Source of the DNA: Candidatus Aminicenantota bacterium
GTDB lineage: Bacteria; Acidobacteriota; Aminicenantia; JAMOAD01
Direction of reading: 5' to 3'
Assembly (NCBI GenBank): GCA_027067555.1
Contig: JAMOVU010000080.1
Coordinates: 1-41,287, forward strand
Length of the DNA: 41,287 nucleotides
Part shown: positions 18,189-27,957 of the stretch, piece by piece
How positions within the stretch are numbered: the first letter of the stretch is position 1
Layout: every line of letters starts with the position of its first letter
Made by a program: the position numbers and the translations under genes
Notes under the pieces: generated by a model
Seen by the model: the letters and a program-made list of their open reading frames with translations, nothing else
Databases searched by the model: none
Told to the model about the DNA's origin: nothing

Positions 18189-18892
18189 TGGATTAAAAAT
18201 TGGATATTAACTCTTCTGTTTTTACTCCTATGCTCAGGAGTATCATTGGGGAATAAAGGTCTTGTATCCGCAAACCCTTCAGCTCTAAATCTCTTTGAAT
18301 TCAACTTTCCTGTTTCAATAAAAAACCTAACAACCGACCCTGCTCGCGCAGAAGAAAGTTCCCAGTTTGAGGGATATTTATCACTCTTAATCGGAAGATT
18401 ATCAGTATGTCCTTCAACAACTATCTCATAGGGAGAACTTTTTATTATCGGTATTAATTTTTTAAACAATCTCTTTGCAGGCTCTTTAAGTTTTGCTTCT
18501 CCCGGATCAAACATTACAGAACCCTTTATCTGTAAGAGCACACCTCTGTCATTCTTTATAACGGAAACTTCGCCTTCAAGATTTTCCTGAGCAATAGCTT
18601 GTTCAAGTAAATTCAAGAGAGCCTCCTTTTTCTTTTCTCTTGCAGCCTCCGCACTTCCCATTAAATCAATAGGTGTTTTCTGCCCAAGCCGGGTTAAAAT
18701 AACCTTTTCAGTCTGCACACCAAATGCTTTTTCCACAGAGCCTAATAATTCTTTAAATTTTTGAATATCCATATTTGAAAAAGACAAAAGCATAATAAAA
18801 AAGGTTAGAAGAAGACTCATCATATCCCCAAAAGTAACGACCCAACCGGGTACACCCTTTGGACATTCACATTTTTTCTCTTCGTCTCCCAT
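18185..18892 (-). CDS. motB: MotB-like stator protein (OmpA/MotB)
   Basis: PGWVVTFGDMMSLLLTFFIMLLSFSNMD plug/TM; C-terminal VVEGHTDNLPIKSDKYPSNWELSSARAGSVVRFFIE. Confidence 0.92.
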   Translation of the reverse strand: MGDEEKKCECPKGVPGWVVTFGDMMSLLLTFFIMLLSFSNMDIQKFKELLGSVEKAFGVQTEKVILTRLGQKTPIDLMGSAEAAREKKKEALLNLLEQAIAQENLEGEVSVIKNDRGVLLQIKGSVMFDPGEAKLKEPAKRLFKKLIPIIKSSPYEIVVEGHTDNLPIKSDKYPSNWELSSARAGSVVRFFIETGKLNSKRFRAEGFADTRPLFPNDTPEHRSKNRRVNIQFLIQ

Positions 18893-19674
18893 TATTTACC
18901 TTTTTTTCTCTTTTGTGCCTCTTCAACTTTTGCTCTTGATTTGGGATCAAGAAATGAGGCTAATTTTTCCTGGACCACAGCGGGGTGATCACCCTGAGCT
19001 ATTGAAAGAATACCCTGAATTATCAGTCTTTTTTGTAAACTCTCTAAATTTCCATATATTTTTAATTTGTTTGCTAATGGTAAGAACAAAGCATTTGCTA
19101 AAAGAGCTCCATAAAGAGTTGTTAAAATAGCAACAGCCATACCGGGTCCGATAGCTTTAGGGTCATCCATTTTGGTTAACATAGCAACAAGCCCGATAAG
19201 TGTACCTATCATTCCAAAAGCAGGTGCACTATCACCAAGCTCCTCAAGCATTGATCTTCCTGCATCATGCCTCTCTTCCATTGAACTTAATTCTATTTTT
19301 AAAATTGACTCTATCAATTCAGGCTCAACACCGTCTATTGCCAGCTGAATTCCTTTTTTCAAAAAAGGATGGTCTATTTTCACCTTTTCAAGACCCAATA
19401 TTCCACTTTTTTTCGCTTCAACTGCAAGGGAAATAATATCATCTATGAGTTTTTCCGTAGGCTCTACCTTGTTGAAGATAGCTTTCATCATTACCCCTAT
19501 CATCCCTGTCAATTTATTCATTGGAAATTTCATAAAGAGAGCCCCAAAAGCACCTCCGAAAACAATCATCACAGAACCAACATCTATATATGCTGAAAGA
19601 CCCGCACCCGAGGCTATTGCAAAAATAACTAACCCCCATGCCATTACCAAACCGATAACAGATGCTATATCCAT
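18892..19674 (-). CDS. motA: MotA-like stator protein
   Basis: DIASVIGLVMAWGLVIFAI...DVGSVMIVFGGAFGALFM...GDSAPAFGMIGTLIGLVAML; stop overlaps the motB start by 1 nt. Confidence 0.92.
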   Translation of the reverse strand: MDIASVIGLVMAWGLVIFAIASGAGLSAYIDVGSVMIVFGGAFGALFMKFPMNKLTGMIGVMMKAIFNKVEPTEKLIDDIISLAVEAKKSGILGLEKVKIDHPFLKKGIQLAIDGVEPELIESILKIELSSMEERHDAGRSMLEELGDSAPAFGMIGTLIGLVAMLTKMDDPKAIGPGMAVAILTTLYGALLANALFLPLANKLKIYGNLESLQKRLIIQGILSIAQGDHPAVVQEKLASFLDPKSRAKVEEAQKRKKGK

Positions 19675-19745
19675 TTTATCTCTCCTTTATTAATTTTATA
19701 TTGAACAAAATAATAAGGGTTTTGTCAAGGCTTACATTATTATGT

Positions 19746-21167
19746 TTATCCGTTAGCATCCTCAACTATCTCTTCTATCTCGGAACCTATTATTTTTTCT
19801 CTCCTTTTTATAACAGGAACCTGCCAGCTACCTTTTAAATATAAAACAAACATAAAAGCGGCCACAAAAATGTTAGAAGATAACATCCCTAACCAAACTC
19901 CATAGTGCCCCAGGTTAAATTTCAAAGCAAGAAGCCACACCAATGGTAATCTTACTATCCAAATCCTTAAAAGAGAAGTAATCATTACAGGCATTGTATG
20001 CCCCGAACCTTGAAATGCCCCAGCATAAATTCTGAAAATAGCAAAGAAAATCACAGAAGGTGCAACTATATAAAACATCTTTGCCCCTATTTCCTGAACA
20101 AGTGTATCTCCGGGGATAAAAAAAATCATTATATATTTTCCATAATAAGCAATCAAAATCATAGCCGGGATTAAAAAGCCCAAAATTATTTTTAAACCTA
20201 AAAAGACGGATTCCCTGGCTCTCTTTATTTTATCAGCACCTAAACTCTGTCCCACGATAGTCGTAATTGCAGATGAAATCCCAAGAGCAGGAAGCATAAA
20301 GAGGTGAACCATCCTAAATCCGATTCCTGCAGCTGCAACAACTGCACTTCCCAATGTATTAATCACCCCCTGAATAATAATAAAACCAACGGAGGATCCG
20401 GACATTCCCAATGAAGCGGGAAGGCCAACTTTAACAATTTTTTTAAAAATTTCCATATCAGGTTTTAAACATTCAAGAGTTAACTTAATCCCCTTCGTAC
20501 CTTTAAATAATTCATAAAGGCCTATAACAGAAGCTATTGCTCTGCTAATAATTGTTGCAATAGCAGCACCCAAAACCCCAAGAGCGGGAAAACCCAACCA
20601 ACCGAAAATCATAATCGGGTCAAGAATTAAATTAATTCCCACTGTAATAGCCTGGACTTTCAAAGGAGATATTGTATCCCCATAGCCATTTAGAACCCCC
20701 TGATAAATAAAAAATGGAACAGATGTTACGAGACCCAATAGCATTGCTCTAAAATATGTAAGAGTAGGTAAAAAAGCATCCTTAGGCGTTCTCAAAAGCT
20801 TTAAAAGAGGAGATGAGAAAAGATATCCTATAACACTCAAGAAAAATATCAAAATTAATAGGAAAAGTAAAAGATGTCCTGCAACCTGTCTTGCTTTTTT
20901 ATCTTCCTTTGCACCCGTATATTGTGCTACAAGAGAAGTACCGGCCATAGACATTCCCATTGCAAAAGAAATAATAAAAAAGATTAATTGAAATGAAATG
21001 AAAGGAGCTGCTAACTGAACCCTCCCTAATTTTCCAAGCCAGTAGGCATCTATTAGATTATAAAAAGTTTGAATAACTGAAGACAGAGCAAGTGGCCATC
21101 CTAAAAAAAGAATAGCTTTAAGTAGATTGCCCTCTAATATTTTATCTGACAGATCTTTTTGTTTCAT
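19746..21167 (-). CDS. MATE family efflux transporter
   Basis: 12-TM protein; LFLGWPLALSSVIQTFYNLIDAYWLGKLG, VAQYTGAKEDKKARQVAGHLL, VGQSLGADKIKRARESV. Confidence 0.93.
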   Translation of the reverse strand: MKQKDLSDKILEGNLLKAILFLGWPLALSSVIQTFYNLIDAYWLGKLGRVQLAAPFISFQLIFFIISFAMGMSMAGTSLVAQYTGAKEDKKARQVAGHLLLFLLILIFFLSVIGYLFSSPLLKLLRTPKDAFLPTLTYFRAMLLGLVTSVPFFIYQGVLNGYGDTISPLKVQAITVGINLILDPIMIFGWLGFPALGVLGAAIATIISRAIASVIGLYELFKGTKGIKLTLECLKPDMEIFKKIVKVGLPASLGMSGSSVGFIIIQGVINTLGSAVVAAAGIGFRMVHLFMLPALGISSAITTIVGQSLGADKIKRARESVFLGLKIILGFLIPAMILIAYYGKYIMIFFIPGDTLVQEIGAKMFYIVAPSVIFFAIFRIYAGAFQGSGHTMPVMITSLLRIWIVRLPLVWLLALKFNLGHYGVWLGMLSSNIFVAAFMFVLYLKGSWQVPVIKRREKIIGSEIEEIVEDANG

Positions 21168-21183
21168 TCAGAATTAAAAAAAG

Positions 21184-21256
21184 TGACCCGTGCAGGGATC
21201 GAACCTGCGACCCTCTGATTAAGAGTCAGATGCTCTACCAGCTGAGCTAACGGGCC
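21184..21256 (-). tRNA. tRNA-Lys (anticodon CTT)
   Basis: GGCCCGTTAGCTCAGCTGGTAGAGCATCTGACTCTTAATCAGAGGGTCGCAGGTTCGATCCCTGCACGGGTCA; cloverleaf stems fold by eye. Confidence 0.95.
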
Positions 21257-21267
21257 ACCACTCTAAA

Positions 21268-21341
21268 CACGCCCGGCAGGACTCGAACCTGCAGCCTGCG
21301 GATTCGAAGTCCGACGCTCTGTCCAGTTGAGCTACGGGCGC
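21268..21341 (-). tRNA. tRNA-Arg (anticodon TCG)
   Basis: GCGCCCGTAGCTCAACTGGACAGAGCGTCGGACTTCGAATCCGCAGGCTGCAGGTTCGAGTCCTGCCGGGCGTG; anticodon loop CTTCGAA. Confidence 0.95.
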
Positions 21342-21580
21342 ATTGAAAAAGTTCTCAATTTTATAACATTTACAAAATTTTTTCAATACTACCTTAATCT
21401 TCGGTTATTGAAAGTAAAAACATACTCCAGTAATAAAACCCCAAAAATGTCGTTTTCCCGACTTTATTGTAAGAATTAATTCTTACTTTACAAAAGAGAA
21501 TTAGAAGGTTAAATGATTTCCCATGTGGTATGGAATTTGATGCTTCTTTATTTTAATCAAAAAACGTCGGAGAGAAAAAA

Positions 21581-22249
21581 ATGAAAAAAATTAATTTTAT
21601 TTTAATTTTAATTTTTCTAACTTCCGCTTTCATCTTCTCCAAAAGCATAACAATTATATCTCCTTCAAAAAATACTACCTGGTATATCGGTGATTCTTAC
21701 AAAATTACTTGGAGAGCATACAAAATCCCCAAATCGGAGATATTAAAAGTTGAAATCCTAAAAAATAATTTTCCCGTTTATCAAAAACTTACATCAAACA
21801 AGAGATTCTATTATCTCACTATCCCCTCAAATTTCACAAGTGGACAATACAGAATAAGAATGAGTACAAAAGATAAAAAGATTACAAGTCTCAGTTATCC
21901 ATTTACAATCACTCGCTCTTCAAATCCAAGAGAAATTACAGTAATAAGCCCAAACGGAGGAGAAGTACTTTATAAAAACAACTTTTACAGAATAAAATGG
22001 AAATCCAACAGACTACAAGGAAACGTCAGGATAGCCCTTTATAAAAACGGAGCATTCTTAGGATATATAGCATCAAACCAACAAAAAAACGGCTCTTTTC
22101 TATGGAGAGCCCATGTACTGGGAAATGGATTTAAAATAAAAATTGACTCCACTGCAAATCATTCAATTTTCGACTTTAGCGATTCTCCCTTTTCCATTGT
22201 TAAAAAAGATCCGAGACTGATAAAGCCAAGAACAAATATTAAACATTAA
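21581..22249 (+). CDS. Secreted protein with two Kre9/KNH (Ser-Thr-rich GPI-anchored-type) Ig-like repeats
   Basis: Signal peptide; ITIISPSKNTTWYIGDSYKITWRA and ITVISPNGGEVLYKNNFYRIKWKS, two copies of the typical motif. Confidence 0.7.
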   Translation: MKKINFILILIFLTSAFIFSKSITIISPSKNTTWYIGDSYKITWRAYKIPKSEILKVEILKNNFPVYQKLTSNKRFYYLTIPSNFTSGQYRIRMSTKDKKITSLSYPFTITRSSNPREITVISPNGGEVLYKNNFYRIKWKSNRLQGNVRIALYKNGAFLGYIASNQQKNGSFLWRAHVLGNGFKIKIDSTANHSIFDFSDSPFSIVKKDPRLIKPRTNIKH

Positions 22250-22553
22250 AAAATATCTATAAATAGAATATTTAAGTATGTTTTAGAAGACTATTTTCAA
22301 AATTTCTTTAGTAAGAGATTCTCTCTTAAGTAAAATGTTTTACTTTATTCCAACAAACAATTAATTTTCCAAAATAATAGAAACCTCATTAATTTTAGTT
22401 TTTTTATAAGGAGAAAGTTTTAAAATAAATGTACTATCAAATTAATAAAAATTTAAAAAAATGTTTCTTTTCTTTTTAGATTTAGAATTCCTCTATGGAA
22501 AATAAGCCAACAGGGTTGTATAATAAGTTTTAAAAAAACTAAAAGGAGTTGCT

Positions 22554-25028
22554 TTGAAACACCTTACAATTAAAGGAGCAAACCAGAATAATTTAAAAAA
22601 CATTTCACTTAAAATACCTAAAAATACATTCATAGTAATAACAGGTGTTTCAGGCTCGGGAAAGTCTTCCCTTGCTTATGATACAATTTTTTCCGAAGGC
22701 GAGAGAAGATACCTTTCCACTCTTTCCCTTTATGCAAGACAATTTTTAAAACAAATAGAAAGAGCTGATGTGGAAAGCATTCAAGGGCTCTCTCCTACAA
22801 TTTCAGTTGAGCAAAAAACAATTGCCCCTAATCCAAGATCCACTGTTGGATCTGTCTCGGAAATTTACGATTATTTAAGGCTTCTTTTCGCAAAGATTGG
22901 AGATGTCCATTGCCCTGTTTGTGGTGAAAAAATCAATAAAACATCTGAAAAGGAGCTCTTTGATTTTATATTAAGGAATTACTCTCAGCAAAAAATAAGA
23001 ATTCTCGCTCCTATGATAATAGGAAGAAAAGGCGAGTTTGGCAAACTATTTGAAAAATTAAGAAAAGAGGGCTACACAAGAGTAAAGATAGATAGCGAAT
23101 GGATTGAGCTTGAGGATGTTGAAAAACTTAATAAAAATTATGAGCACAACATTAGTGTTTTAATTGATTCTATAAAGGTCACAAAAGATAAGGAAAATAG
23201 AATAAGAAAAGCTCTTCAGATAGCAACAGAGCTCACATCCAACAGAGTTTCCATTGAATATAATAATAAAGAGGAGATTTTTACAACAGAATACTTTTGT
23301 CCTAAATGCGGAATATCAGTGAAAACACCGGAGCCAAGAGATTTTTCCTATAACTCTCCCTATGGCTACTGTCCTGTCTGTAAAGGTTTAGGCTTTATTA
23401 TCAGAGAAGGAAGAGGAGATAGTTTTGAGGTTAAAGGTGTTTGTCCTGCATGCAAAGGGGACAGACTTAACAAAAACTCATTAAATATAAAAATCAATGG
23501 TAAAAACATTGCATACTATAGTAAAATCTCTATAGGAAAGCTAAGAGAAAAAATCAACTCATTAAATTTTGAGGGTAAGAAAAAAGAAATAGCGGAAAAA
23601 ATATTATCCGAGCTAAAGACGAAATTTGAAATAATGAAAAAGCTTTCCCTTGATTATCTCACACTCTTCCGACCTGTTTATTCCCTCTCGGGGGGAGAGG
23701 CTCAAAGGATAAGACTCGCCTCACAATTGGGACTGAATCTCAGAGGTGTTATTTATATTTTGGATGAACCGAGTATAGGGCTTCACCCCTATGATCACAA
23801 AAAGCTTTTATCAGTATTAAAAGAATTAAAAGAAAAGAAAAATACAATTATCGTCGTGGAACACGATGAAGAAACCATAAGAAATGCAGAGTATATAGTG
23901 GATATGGGACCGGGAGGAGGAGAAAAAGGTGGGAAGATATTATTTTCCGGATATTTGAATGATTTTTTAAAATCTGAAACTTTAACTTCAAAATACATAA
24001 GAAGAGAAAAATCCCCCTATCTAAAAAAGGAGAAAGAGTTTAAACCTAACGAGTGGATAATTATAAAGGGAGCGAAAGCACATAATTTGAAAAATATTAA
24101 TGTAAAAATTCCTCTGGGAGCAATAGTCTCAATTACAGGGGTTTCGGGCTCTGGCAAATCCTCTTTGATTTTTGATGTGCTCTATAAAAACTACTTAAAG
24201 TTTAAGAAAAAACAGGACTTCATAGATTGTGATGAAATAATAGGTCTGGAAAATATAAAAAGGATGCTATCCGTAGATCAATCCCCAATAGGGAAAAACA
24301 TAAGATCAACCCCTGCTACTTACACGGGAGTTTTTGAAGATATAAGAAAATTGTTTGCTATGCTCCCGGAATCAAGAGTTAGAGGTTATGACTCCTCTTT
24401 TTTCTCCTATAATGTATCAAAAGTCAGATGTGGGAAATGTGATGGAAAAGGATTAATAAAAATAGAGCTTGGACTTTTACCTCCTGTGTATGTAAAGTGT
24501 GAAGAATGTAATGGAAACAGATTTTCCGGAGAAATATTATCAATTAAATATAAAAATAAAAGCATAAGCGATATACTCGATTTTACAGTGGAAGAGGCAC
24601 TTGAACATTTTAAGAATATCCCATCCATAAAGAGAAAATTAAGTTTTCTAAATGAGATTGGAATGGGCTATATAAAATTGGGACAACCTACACCAAAACT
24701 TTCGGGAGGTGAATCCCAAAGAATAAAACTTGCCAAAGAATTGGGGAAAAATACAAAAGAGAAAATTGTTTATCTTCTTGATGAACCAAGTGTGGGGTTG
24801 CATTTTGATGATGTGAAAAAATTGTTAAAAACTTTAAGGAAATTCACAGAAAGAGGGGATACTGTCATTATAATTGAACATAATCCGGATATTATTTATA
24901 GTTCGGATTATGTAATAGATTTAGGACCGGAAGGGGGTGATAATGGTGGTTACCTTGTAGCAGAGGGAACTCCGGAAGAAATAATAAAAAACCCGGATTC
25001 AAAGACTTTAAAAAATTATACTCTTTAA
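22554..25028 (+). CDS. uvrA: Excinuclease ABC subunit UvrA (compact, 824 aa)
   Basis: GVSGSGKSSLAYDTIFSEGERRYLSTLSLYARQFL, CPVCGEKI and CxxC zinc modules, duplicated SGGEAQRIRLA/SGGESQRIKLA signatures. Confidence 0.97.
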   Translation: MKHLTIKGANQNNLKNISLKIPKNTFIVITGVSGSGKSSLAYDTIFSEGERRYLSTLSLYARQFLKQIERADVESIQGLSPTISVEQKTIAPNPRSTVGSVSEIYDYLRLLFAKIGDVHCPVCGEKINKTSEKELFDFILRNYSQQKIRILAPMIIGRKGEFGKLFEKLRKEGYTRVKIDSEWIELEDVEKLNKNYEHNISVLIDSIKVTKDKENRIRKALQIATELTSNRVSIEYNNKEEIFTTEYFCPKCGISVKTPEPRDFSYNSPYGYCPVCKGLGFIIREGRGDSFEVKGVCPACKGDRLNKNSLNIKINGKNIAYYSKISIGKLREKINSLNFEGKKKEIAEKILSELKTKFEIMKKLSLDYLTLFRPVYSLSGGEAQRIRLASQLGLNLRGVIYILDEPSIGLHPYDHKKLLSVLKELKEKKNTIIVVEHDEETIRNAEYIVDMGPGGGEKGGKILFSGYLNDFLKSETLTSKYIRREKSPYLKKEKEFKPNEWIIIKGAKAHNLKNINVKIPLGAIVSITGVSGSGKSSLIFDVLYKNYLKFKKKQDFIDCDEIIGLENIKRMLSVDQSPIGKNIRSTPATYTGVFEDIRKLFAMLPESRVRGYDSSFFSYNVSKVRCGKCDGKGLIKIELGLLPPVYVKCEECNGNRFSGEILSIKYKNKSISDILDFTVEEALEHFKNIPSIKRKLSFLNEIGMGYIKLGQPTPKLSGGESQRIKLAKELGKNTKEKIVYLLDEPSVGLHFDDVKKLLKTLRKFTERGDTVIIIEHNPDIIYSSDYVIDLGPEGGDNGGYLVAEGTPEEIIKNPDSKTLKNYTL

Positions 25029-25080
25029 AAAGTTTGGCATATTTTATTGACTTTAAAAAAATTTACAATTATATTAAAGA

Positions 25081-26157
25081 ATGAAAAGGATAGAATTTGT
25101 CTTATTAATTTTTACTTTGTTGGTTTCATTTTTAACAGCTGCTGAAAACGAATTTCATCTTACAAAAAAAGTGGCTCTTTCTCTTTCAAAACTACCCCTA
25201 AAGTGCATCCATAAAGAATTTCCCAATAAACCATCCCATGTGATAAATGGGCCGGAGGATGTTCTCTCTCCAAAACAAATGCATCCTGCGTTTTACGGTT
25301 GTTTTGATTGGCATTCATCGGTTCACGGGCATTGGATGTTGGTAAAACTATTAAAAAAATTCCCTGACTTAGAAAATAGTGAAAAAATAATAAAATCTTT
25401 AAATTTGAGCTTTACGGAAAGCAATATTAAAAAGGAAGTTGATTACCTGAATCAAAAAAACAGAAAATCCTTTGAGAGAATGTACGGCTGGGCATGGCTG
25501 CTGAAATTGGCTGAGGAGCTCCATACCTGGAATAGTCCCTTGGGTAAAAAATGGGGGAAAATCATAAAACCACTTGAAAATAAGATAGTGGAAAGATATT
25601 TGAACTTTTTACCCAAACTTACCTATCCAATAAGAACAGGAGTTCACCCGAACACTGCCTTTGCCCTTGCTTTCGGATTGGATTATGCTCGAGCAATTAA
25701 AGACAAAAAGCTTGAGAATCTTATTCTAAAAAAAGCAAAATCTTTTTACCTTTCGGATAAAAACTGCCCTGCCAATTGGGAGCCCGGAGGAGAGGACTTT
25801 TTCTCTCCCTGTCTTATGGAAGCTGATTTAATGAGAAGGGTATTGGATAAAAAAAGTTTTGAAAAATGGCTCAAGGATTTTCTACCAAATCTTAAAAATT
25901 CAAATCTCTTAAAACCAGCTATTGTCTCAGATAGATCTGATCCCAAGATAGTTCACCTTGATGGCCTTAATTTAAGCAGGGCATGGTGCCTTATAGGGAT
26001 AAAAAAGGCTCTGCCTCCCAACAATGCTGTTATTCCTGTATTAAAAAAATCAATCAATGCTCACTTCAAAGCATCTTTAAACTATATTACAAGCGGAGAA
26101 TATGGCGGAGAGCATTGGCTTGCATCTTTTGCAATTTATGCTCTATCCGTTCAATAA
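25081..26157 (+). CDS. DUF2891 family secreted protein
   Basis: HPAFYGCFDWHSSVHGHWMLVKLLKKFP and GGEDFFSPCLMEADLMRRVL match the DUF2891 pattern. Confidence 0.85.
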   Translation: MKRIEFVLLIFTLLVSFLTAAENEFHLTKKVALSLSKLPLKCIHKEFPNKPSHVINGPEDVLSPKQMHPAFYGCFDWHSSVHGHWMLVKLLKKFPDLENSEKIIKSLNLSFTESNIKKEVDYLNQKNRKSFERMYGWAWLLKLAEELHTWNSPLGKKWGKIIKPLENKIVERYLNFLPKLTYPIRTGVHPNTAFALAFGLDYARAIKDKKLENLILKKAKSFYLSDKNCPANWEPGGEDFFSPCLMEADLMRRVLDKKSFEKWLKDFLPNLKNSNLLKPAIVSDRSDPKIVHLDGLNLSRAWCLIGIKKALPPNNAVIPVLKKSINAHFKASLNYITSGEYGGEHWLASFAIYALSVQ

Positions 26158-26470
26158 TCGCTTTTACTTAATACTTATTTTATAGTATTCCTTTTATCTT
26201 AATCTTCCCTGCTTGAATGTTCTATTTCATCATTAAATATTATTCATTCTCATTTAAAAAGACAAGATCTCACATACATATTCCAAATCCAACAGCTATC
26301 ACTAATTTATTATTTTTTTGAACATAGCGGAAATACAAAGGACTCTTATTTTGAATGACTATCCTGTTTTATTTTCTTTGAGAAAATTATTTAAAGAAAT
26401 GATAAACTTGACATATTCCCTCAATTTTCTCATTTTATTATATGTTTGTACTCTGTAATAAGGAGGGGGG

Positions 26471-27469
26471 ATGGAGAAAAAGAGGCTTTATGTTTTCAGC
26501 TCGGGAGAGATTAAGAGAAAGCAGAATACTGTATTTTTTGAAACAAAGGATGGGAAAAAGAAATTTCTGCCTGTTGAAAATATTTCCGAGATACTGCTAT
26601 TCGGAGAGATTAGTATTAATAAAAAAGCACTTGAATTTTTCACGCAAAATGAGATTATCCTTCACTTTTTCAATCATTATGATTATTACATAGGCTCATA
26701 CTATCCCCGTGAGCATTATAACTCAGGTTATATGATTTTAAAGCAAGCTGAATTTTACAATGATGAGAAAAAAAGGCTTGAACTTGCAAAAGAGTTTGTA
26801 AAAGGAGCTGCTGAAAATTCCCTTAAAAATCTTAAATACTACTACAACAGAGGAGCTGATCTGGAAGAGAATATTAAAAACACAAAAGAGCTTAAAACCA
26901 TGCTTGATAAAGTATCCTCAGTTTCAGAACTTATGGCTCTTGAAGGAAATATTAAGGATATTTACTATAAATCATTTGACAAGATAATCAATAACCCTGA
27001 CTTTTTGTTTGAAAAGAGAAGCAGAAAACCTCCCCGCAACTTTATTAATTCAATGATAAGCTTTATAAACACCCTTGTTTACACAGAAGTTCTCTCCCGC
27101 ATATACAGAACCCATCTTGACCCGCGAATCGGATACCTTCATACGACCAACTTCAGAAGATTTTCCCTTAACCTTGATGTAGCCGAAATCTTCAAGCCTC
27201 TCATAGGAGACAGGTTAATCTTTTCCCTTATTAACAGAGGTGTTATAAAAAAGAGTGATTTTGACACACGCTCGGGGGGAATAAGATTTAAAGAAAATGC
27301 GATGAAAGAGATAGTGAAAAGGTATGATGAAAAGTTAAACACCACAATTAAGCTTAAAAATCTCAAAAGAAAGGTATCATACGGAAGGCTCATTCTTCTT
27401 GAGCTTTACAAACTTGAAAAACATCTTATCGGAGAAAAACCCTACCAGCCTTTTGTGGCTGAATGGTAA
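26471..27469 (+). CDS. cas1: CRISPR-associated endonuclease Cas1 (type I-B-like)
   Basis: RLYVFSSGEIKRKQNTVFFETKDGKKKFLPVENISEILLFGEISINKKALEFF...MALEGNIKDIYYKSFDKI...RTHLDPRIGYLHTTNFRRFSLNLDVAEIFKPLIGDRLIF. Confidence 0.96.
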   Translation: MEKKRLYVFSSGEIKRKQNTVFFETKDGKKKFLPVENISEILLFGEISINKKALEFFTQNEIILHFFNHYDYYIGSYYPREHYNSGYMILKQAEFYNDEKKRLELAKEFVKGAAENSLKNLKYYYNRGADLEENIKNTKELKTMLDKVSSVSELMALEGNIKDIYYKSFDKIINNPDFLFEKRSRKPPRNFINSMISFINTLVYTEVLSRIYRTHLDPRIGYLHTTNFRRFSLNLDVAEIFKPLIGDRLIFSLINRGVIKKSDFDTRSGGIRFKENAMKEIVKRYDEKLNTTIKLKNLKRKVSYGRLILLELYKLEKHLIGEKPYQPFVAEW

Positions 27470-27704
27470 AGTAGCAGGAGCATATTCACAAAAATCAATA
27501 TTATTCCGAAATGATTTAATAACAGAGTCAAAGTTATTCTCTAAAAAAAGTGGACAAAGTCAGAAGTATTCACTAAAAATAGTAAATTTATTTTTCAATA
27601 GAGCTTGTCTGATTTATTGTGAAAGCATAGTGAAAATATAAATTAAGATGTAAGCTTTGATAAATTTAAAAAAGGTAGATTTCTCTATCGCATGGAATAA
27701 AAAT

Positions 27705-27781
27705 GCATCCCCGTACAGCAACTCCCCGCTGCCGAGGATACCCATGGTGTATCGGGGGGGAGACCCACACCATGAATATCC
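27705..27781 (-). ncRNA. Candidate double-hairpin small RNA, copy A
   Basis: Minus strand: CATGGTGT-[16-nt loop GGGTCTCCCCCCCGAT]-ACACCATG (8 bp perfect), then GTATCC...GGATGC hairpin with CGGGGAG in its apical region, complementary to CTCCCC in loop 1. Preceded by TTGACA-17-TATATT. Confidence 0.6.
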
Positions 27782-27787
27782 ATTATT

Positions 27788-27816
27788 AATATACGGAAAA
27801 AGTGAAAAAATGTCAA
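27788..27816 (-). promoter_or_regulatory. Sigma70 promoter of RNA A
   Basis: Minus strand TTGACATTTTTTCACTTTTTCCGTATATT (TTGACA-17-TATATT). Confidence 0.75.
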
Positions 27817-27957
27817 CAACCAATAAGCACAAAGCTGGTCCAGTCGACCAGAGCCGGCAATCCAAAGCAGTAGAGATTCTTGAATGACCTTTTAGGTTTT
27901 ATTCAGTGCATCACACAAAAAGCTAACATGAGTTTTCAAATGAAAAATTACAGCCTT

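Noticed and set aside
22554-25028. Truncated UvrA
   Set aside because: 824 aa is shorter than typical, but both ABC modules, zinc motifs and signature sequences are present; probably just compact.
26401-26470. Sigma70 promoter for cas1 (TTGACA at about 26409)
   Set aside because: No acceptable -10 box at 16-18 nt spacing; the best TATTAT is about 22 nt away.
27614-27887. Overlapping ORFs of 76-83 aa on both strands (27614-27865 minus; 27657-27887 plus)
   Set aside because: They cover the structured RNA A region, lack convincing SDs and protein-like composition; better explained as non-coding.
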